From Mucilaginibacter sp. (GTDB taxonomy: Bacteria; Bacteroidota; Bacteroidia; Sphingobacteriales; Sphingobacteriaceae), in contig JAFAKI010000282.1 of the NCBI GenBank assembly GCA_019235595.1, positions 1 through 8,617 on the forward strand: DNA of 8,617 nucleotides, written 5' to 3'. Every line of letters begins with the position of its first letter. The stretch's first letter is position 1. This document shows positions 5,531 through 8,617 of this stretch, piece after piece. Below the pieces are notes generated by a model. It saw only the letters and a program-made list of their open reading frames with translations. It did not search any database and was not told the origin of the DNA. A program made the position numbers and the translations under genes.

Positions 5531-5538
5531 TACTTTTG
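5531..5538 (+). promoter_or_regulatory. Bacteroidota -7 box in front of the secreted protein gene
   Basis: TACTTTTG matches TAnnTTTG fully and is followed by five bases (cagga) before the ATG at 5544. A TTTG at 5513-5516 lies 14 nt upstream, shorter than the usual spacing of about 19, so the -33 element is uncertain. Confidence 0.5.
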
Positions 5539-5543
5539 CAGGA

Positions 5544-6284
5544 ATGCGTTTATCTCAAAAACTAATATACTGTACTTTAATACTTTGCCTGATACATAGC
5601 TTAAGCTATGCACAACAGGCATTGACTATAAAGGGCATTATATTTAAAAAAAGTACACCCGACAGGATATCGCAAGCTGTTATAACCGACCTAAAAACCC
5701 AAACACTGATGATGAGTGATGAACTGGGTGGATTCAGCATTAAAGCCTCCATTGGAGATACCTTAGAGATAACAAAAACTGGTTACACATCTCAAAAAAT
5801 TGCAGTAGTAAATAATAACGATCTGGTTGTATATATGCAACCTGTCATTGTGCTAAATCAGGTGACGATCAAGGGCCAAACCAAGCAACAGGAACTTAAA
5901 GAGGTGATGAAGGAATACCGCAGCCAGGGGATTTTTAATGATGGAAAATCACTTCCGGTTTGGCAGTTTATCAATTCGCCTATTACAGCGTTCTACAATT
6001 TGTTTGGAAAGACACCTGCACAAGCCCGCCGCTTTGCAGAATATGCAAAAAATGAGCAGGAAGCCATTACTGTAGACAAAAGATATACAAAAGAGTTAGT
6101 AAAAAGCGTTACCAAAATGTCTTCCGATGACGAGATCGATAAATTCATGGTTGCTTACAGGCCTTCCTATGATAATATTAAGGAATGGAACGATTATCAG
6201 CTGATCCAGTATATCAAAAAATCCTATAATTATTACCAGAAGACTAAGGATAGACCGGAAGCGAGGTTGCAGAAACTCTACTGA
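5544..6284 (+). CDS. Secreted protein with CarboxypepD_reg-like domain, function unknown
   Basis: A 246-aa protein with a clear Sec signal peptide: a basic start (MRLSQK), a hydrophobic core to about residue 20 and a likely signal peptidase I cut after SYA (residue 23). No lipobox cysteine is placed for lipidation. Residues about 28-100 look like the CarboxypepD_reg-like beta-sandwich (KGIIFKK...AVITDLKTQ...DELGGFSIKASIGDTLEITKTGY), common in Bacteroidota outer-membrane and periplasmic proteins. The rest (about 105-246) is charged and mainly helical, with a KEWNDYQLIQYIKKSYNYY segment near the end. It is not followed by a TonB plug or barrel, so this is not a SusC-type receptor. I chose the ATG at 5544 because it begins the signal peptide and follows a -7 box. 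An upstream TTG at 5514 would put the promoter inside the gene. It is monocistronic and convergent with rnc. Confidence 0.8.
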   Translation: MRLSQKLIYCTLILCLIHSLSYAQQALTIKGIIFKKSTPDRISQAVITDLKTQTLMMSDELGGFSIKASIGDTLEITKTGYTSQKIAVVNNNDLVVYMQPVIVLNQVTIKGQTKQQELKEVMKEYRSQGIFNDGKSLPVWQFINSPITAFYNLFGKTPAQARRFAEYAKNEQEAITVDKRYTKELVKSVTKMSSDDEIDKFMVAYRPSYDNIKEWNDYQLIQYIKKSYNYYQKTKDRPEARLQKLY

Positions 6285-6289
6285 TTTTT

Positions 6290-6375
6290 GAACACGATTT
6301 ATATGATTAAAGGAGTGCCATGATTAAAATGCAAACCTAATCGTGTTAATCAATAGAATCCTGAGAATCGTGTTC
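6290..6375. repeat. Period-9 palindromic repeat between convergent genes
   Basis: GAACACGATT (6290-6299) and AATCGTGTTC (6366-6375) are exact reverse complements. On the right side AATC recurs every 9 nt (6339, 6348, 6357, 6366). On the left GATT occurs at 6296 and 6305 and again at 6322. ATGATTAAA is directly repeated at 6303-6311 and 6320-6328. The element fills the spacer between the stop codons of the secreted protein gene and rnc, where it could act as a bidirectional terminator or mRNA end stabiliser. I recall similar AATC/GATT-rich intergenic palindromes from Sphingobacteriaceae, but cannot verify that here. Confidence 0.78.
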
Positions 6376-6378
6376 AGA

Positions 6379-7104
6379 TTATATTGACAATGCCTCACAA
6401 GCTCGTTCGGCTGCTAGCTTCTCGGCATTCTTTTTATTAAACTCCTTACCCTGGCCCATGATCTCACCATCAATGCTGGCTTGTACGGTAAACAGCTTAT
6501 TGCTTTCGCCATCCTGGTTTTCGATCAGCTCAAAAGTAATATCCTTACCATGGCGCTGGCACCATTCGATCAATTTACTCTTGAAATTAGTTTCGGTTTG
6601 CTCCAGTTTATGGATATCGATGTGGGATTTGATGATGTGGTTCACCAAAAAGTTCTTGGTAAAATCATAACCTTTATCCAGGTAAATAGCACCAATCAAT
6701 GCCTCAAAAGCATCACCCAATAAAGACCCCTGGCGGGTTGAATTCACCATGCGGTTATCATACTGGATCAATTGTTCGAAACCCAGTTTACGCGCCAATT
6801 GATTCAGGTTACTGCGGTTTACGATTTTTGAACGAAGTTCGGTCAAGAAGCCCTCGTCCTCAAAAGGGTATAATTTAAAAAGCACTTCAGCGACCACGCT
6901 ACCCAATACGGCATCGCCCAGAAACTCCAGGCGCTCATTGCTGTTCTTTACGCCTTTCTTTACGTTTTGTGCGACCGATTTATGCCGAAAAGCCAACCGG
7001 TATAAAGACAAATTGCCCGGAACAAAGCCGAGCAAATTCTTTAAAGATTTTACGTATTTTCTGTTTGGAGATAAATAAAGTTTATAGAACCGTGTGATTG
7101 GCAT
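6379..7104 (-). CDS. rnc: Ribonuclease III
   Basis: A 241-aa double-strand-specific endoribonuclease, used in rRNA and mRNA processing. The catalytic signature NERLEFLGDAVLG begins at residue 56, with E60 and D64 as metal/active-site residues. The second acidic pair is in GDAFEALIGAIYLD (D131, E134). A C-terminal double-stranded-RNA-binding domain runs from about 172 to 241, ending KKNAEKLAAERACEAL. The N-terminus is about 20 residues longer than in E. coli RNase III, as is common in Bacteroidota. The ATG at 7102-7104 is 9 bp after the fabF stop, so rnc is the third gene of the acpP-fabF-rnc operon and is probably translationally coupled. Confidence 0.95.
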   Translation of the reverse strand: MPITRFYKLYLSPNRKYVKSLKNLLGFVPGNLSLYRLAFRHKSVAQNVKKGVKNSNERLEFLGDAVLGSVVAEVLFKLYPFEDEGFLTELRSKIVNRSNLNQLARKLGFEQLIQYDNRMVNSTRQGSLLGDAFEALIGAIYLDKGYDFTKNFLVNHIIKSHIDIHKLEQTETNFKSKLIEWCQRHGKDITFELIENQDGESNKLFTVQASIDGEIMGQGKEFNKKNAEKLAAERACEALSI

Positions 7105-7113
7105 TCAATCTAC

Positions 7114-8367
7114 TTAATCTTCGTATTTCTTAAATATAACTGAAGCGTTATGGCCGCCAAAGCCAAATCCGTTGCTTTGAGCTATCCTCACCACTCGTTT
7201 CTGAGCGGTGTTGAACGTAAAGTTAATTTTCGGATCAAAAGCCGGATCATCAGTAAAGTGATTGATCGTTGGTGGTATGATATCGTTTTTAGTGGCCAAA
7301 ATAGCAGCAATGGCCTCAATTGCACCAGCGGCACCCAGCAAATGGCCCGTCATTGATTTTGTGGAGCTGATATTTATGCGGTAAATATCTTCTCCAAATG
7401 TATCTTGTATTGCTTTAACTTCCTGCGGATCACCTATAGGGGTTGATGTTCCGTGGACGTTTACATAGTCAATATCAGCAGGTGTTAAGCCTGCATCTTC
7501 CAAAGCAGCTTTCATCACTAACGCAGCGCCCAAACCTTCAGGGTGCGGAGCCGTCATGTGATAAGCATCAGCGCTCATACCGCCACCTATCATCTCTGCA
7601 TAGATTTTGGCTCCACGTGCTTTGGCATGCTCCAACTCTTCCAGTATTATCGTTCCTGAGCCTTCGCCGGCGACAAAACCATCGCGGTCAAGGTCGAACG
7701 GACGTGAGGCAGTAGCCGGATCATCATTACGGGTTGAAAGCGCGTGCATCGCATTAAAACCACCGATACCAGCTTCGTTAATAATGGCTTCAGAACCGCC
7801 TGTTATGAACATATTAGCTTTACCCAAACGGATATAGTTAAATGAATCAATCAACGAATTATTGGATGAAGCACACGCAGAAACAGTAGTAAAGTTTGGC
7901 CCTCTTAAACCATATTTAATAGAGATATGCCCCGGGGCAATATCCGCTATCATTTTAGGAATAAAGAATGGATTAAAGCGCGGTGTACCGTCGCCTTTGG
8001 CAAATGCAACCACCTCGTCTAAAAAGGTTTTTAAACCACCAATACCTGATCCCCATATCACTCCGATACGATTGGTATCCAGCGTTGAAAAGTCTAATCC
8101 AGCGTCTTTTACCGCTTCCTCGGTCGAGAATAAAGCATACTGAACAAAGGGGTCGAGTTTGCGGGCATCTTTACGGCCCAGGAATGCGTCGGCATCAAAA
8201 TTCTTAACCTCGCATGCAAACTTTGTTTTGAAATTTGTAGTATCAAAACTCTTAATCAAGGCTGCGCCACTCACTCCATTGATCAAAGAATTCCAATATT
8301 CTGGAACGCTGTTGCCAATTGGAGTAAGTGCTCCAAGCCCGGTTACTACAACTCTTTTAAACTCCAT
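7114..8367 (-). CDS. fabF: 3-oxoacyl-ACP synthase II (KAS II)
   Basis: A 417-aa condensing enzyme of type II fatty acid synthesis; it elongates acyl-ACP with malonyl-ACP in the cytosol. The Cys-His-His triad is complete: C165 in VSACASSNN, H305 in NVHGTSTPIGD and H342 in SMTGHLLGAAGA. The start MEFKRVVVTGLGALTPIGN and the end GFGFGGHNASVIFK are the standard FabF ends, and length is normal. The chain-length and KAS II-specific features agree with FabF rather than FabB, mainly by overall pattern and by its position next to acpP. It follows acpP by 18 bp and precedes rnc by 9 bp. Confidence 0.97.
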   Translation of the reverse strand: MEFKRVVVTGLGALTPIGNSVPEYWNSLINGVSGAALIKSFDTTNFKTKFACEVKNFDADAFLGRKDARKLDPFVQYALFSTEEAVKDAGLDFSTLDTNRIGVIWGSGIGGLKTFLDEVVAFAKGDGTPRFNPFFIPKMIADIAPGHISIKYGLRGPNFTTVSACASSNNSLIDSFNYIRLGKANMFITGGSEAIINEAGIGGFNAMHALSTRNDDPATASRPFDLDRDGFVAGEGSGTIILEELEHAKARGAKIYAEMIGGGMSADAYHMTAPHPEGLGAALVMKAALEDAGLTPADIDYVNVHGTSTPIGDPQEVKAIQDTFGEDIYRINISSTKSMTGHLLGAAGAIEAIAAILATKNDIIPPTINHFTDDPAFDPKINFTFNTAQKRVVRIAQSNGFGFGGHNASVIFKKYED

Positions 8368-8385
8368 TTAGTAAGATTAGGGAGC

Positions 8386-8617
8386 TTATTTAACGTTTTT
8401 TTCAAGGTAAGCGATAGCCTGACCCACGGTACCGATAGTTTCGGCCTGATCATCAGGAATAGCTACGTTAAATTCTTTTTCAAACTCCATAATTAGTTCT
8501 ACAGTATCTAAAGAGTCGGCACCAAGATCATTGGTGAAACTTGCTTCCGGGGTTACTTCACTTTCGTCAACACCCAGTTTCTCAACGATGATAGCTTTTA
8601 CTCTTGAAGCGATATCA
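8386..8617 (-). CDS. acpP: Acyl carrier protein, partial at the 5' end
   Basis: The visible 76 codons begin DIASRVKAIIVEKLGVDE and end AIAYLEKNVK, stopping at 8386-8388. The phosphopantetheine attachment motif GADSLDTVEL is intact, with the serine codon at 8512-8514. Compared with the family only about two residues (probably Met-Ser) are missing beyond the right edge. The protein carries acyl chains on 4'-phosphopantetheine for FabF and the other fatty acid synthesis enzymes. It is the first visible gene of the acpP-fabF-rnc operon, and its promoter lies outside the window. Confidence 0.96.
   Translation of the reverse strand, partial: DIASRVKAIIVEKLGVDESEVTPEASFTNDLGADSLDTVELIMEFEKEFNVAIPDDQAETIGTVGQAIAYLEKNVK

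Noticed and set aside
5514..5543. TTG start for the secreted protein, 10 codons earlier
   Set aside because: It would place the -7 box inside the coding region and put extra residues in front of a normal signal peptide beginning at the ATG at 5544.
7443..8207. Several plus-strand open frames opposite fabF
   Set aside because: They are shadows of the fabF coding frame: the opposite strand encodes a full-length enzyme with intact active site, and the shadow proteins resemble no family I know.
1..8617. tRNA, rRNA, insertion sequence or phage genes
   Set aside because: I saw no cloverleaf-like sequence, rRNA core motif, transposase or integrase motif on either strand; the window is densely filled with housekeeping genes.

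Overview
The window reads as a chromosomal housekeeping segment of a Bacteroidota bacterium, most likely of the Sphingobacteriaceae (Mucilaginibacter/Pedobacter type). The signs are Bacteroidota-style -7 boxes (TAnnTTTG) directly in front of start codons, no Shine-Dalgarno sequences, the gene orders acpP-fabF-rnc and yicC-gmk-nadD, a CarboxypepD_reg-like secreted protein, and a four-helix-bundle (23S rRNA intervening-sequence type) protein. The genus is inferred from family knowledge, not from a search.

Layout. On the + strand, 2-196 is the C-terminus of an RsmI-like tetrapyrrole-methylase-family methyltransferase. An FAD-dependent aromatic-ring-type monooxygenase (202-1809) follows after 5 bp. 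Convergent to it on the - strand are miaE (1832-2431), a 59-aa orphan antitoxin-like gene (2564-2743), nadD (2815-3393), a four-helix-bundle gene (3462-3830), gmk (3879-4448) and yicC (4521-5396). A secreted CarboxypepD_reg-like protein (5544-6284, +) is divergent from yicC. It converges on the acpP-fabF-rnc operon (- strand, 8617 down to 6379); acpP lacks only its first two or so codons.

How the genes fit together. acpP and fabF serve type II fatty acid elongation, with rnc (RNase III) in the same operon. yicC (endoribonuclease family), gmk (GMP to GDP) and nadD (NAD synthesis) form a nucleotide/RNA operon. miaE hydroxylates a modified tRNA adenosine. The monooxygenase acts on an unknown, probably aromatic, substrate.

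What is unusual lies between the genes. At least five spacers hold degenerate tandem repeats with a strict unit length of 7, 8 or 9 nt. Three of these form hairpins with facing arms (4463-4527, 5415-5490, 6290-6375). In a fourth case the two inverted arms are separated by the whole four-helix-bundle gene, so that this gene looks like cargo in the loop of such an element. Several arrays begin right at the stop codon of the upstream gene. No complete new defence or mobile system is visible. The repeat family and the repeat-flanked four-helix-bundle gene are the parts worth following.
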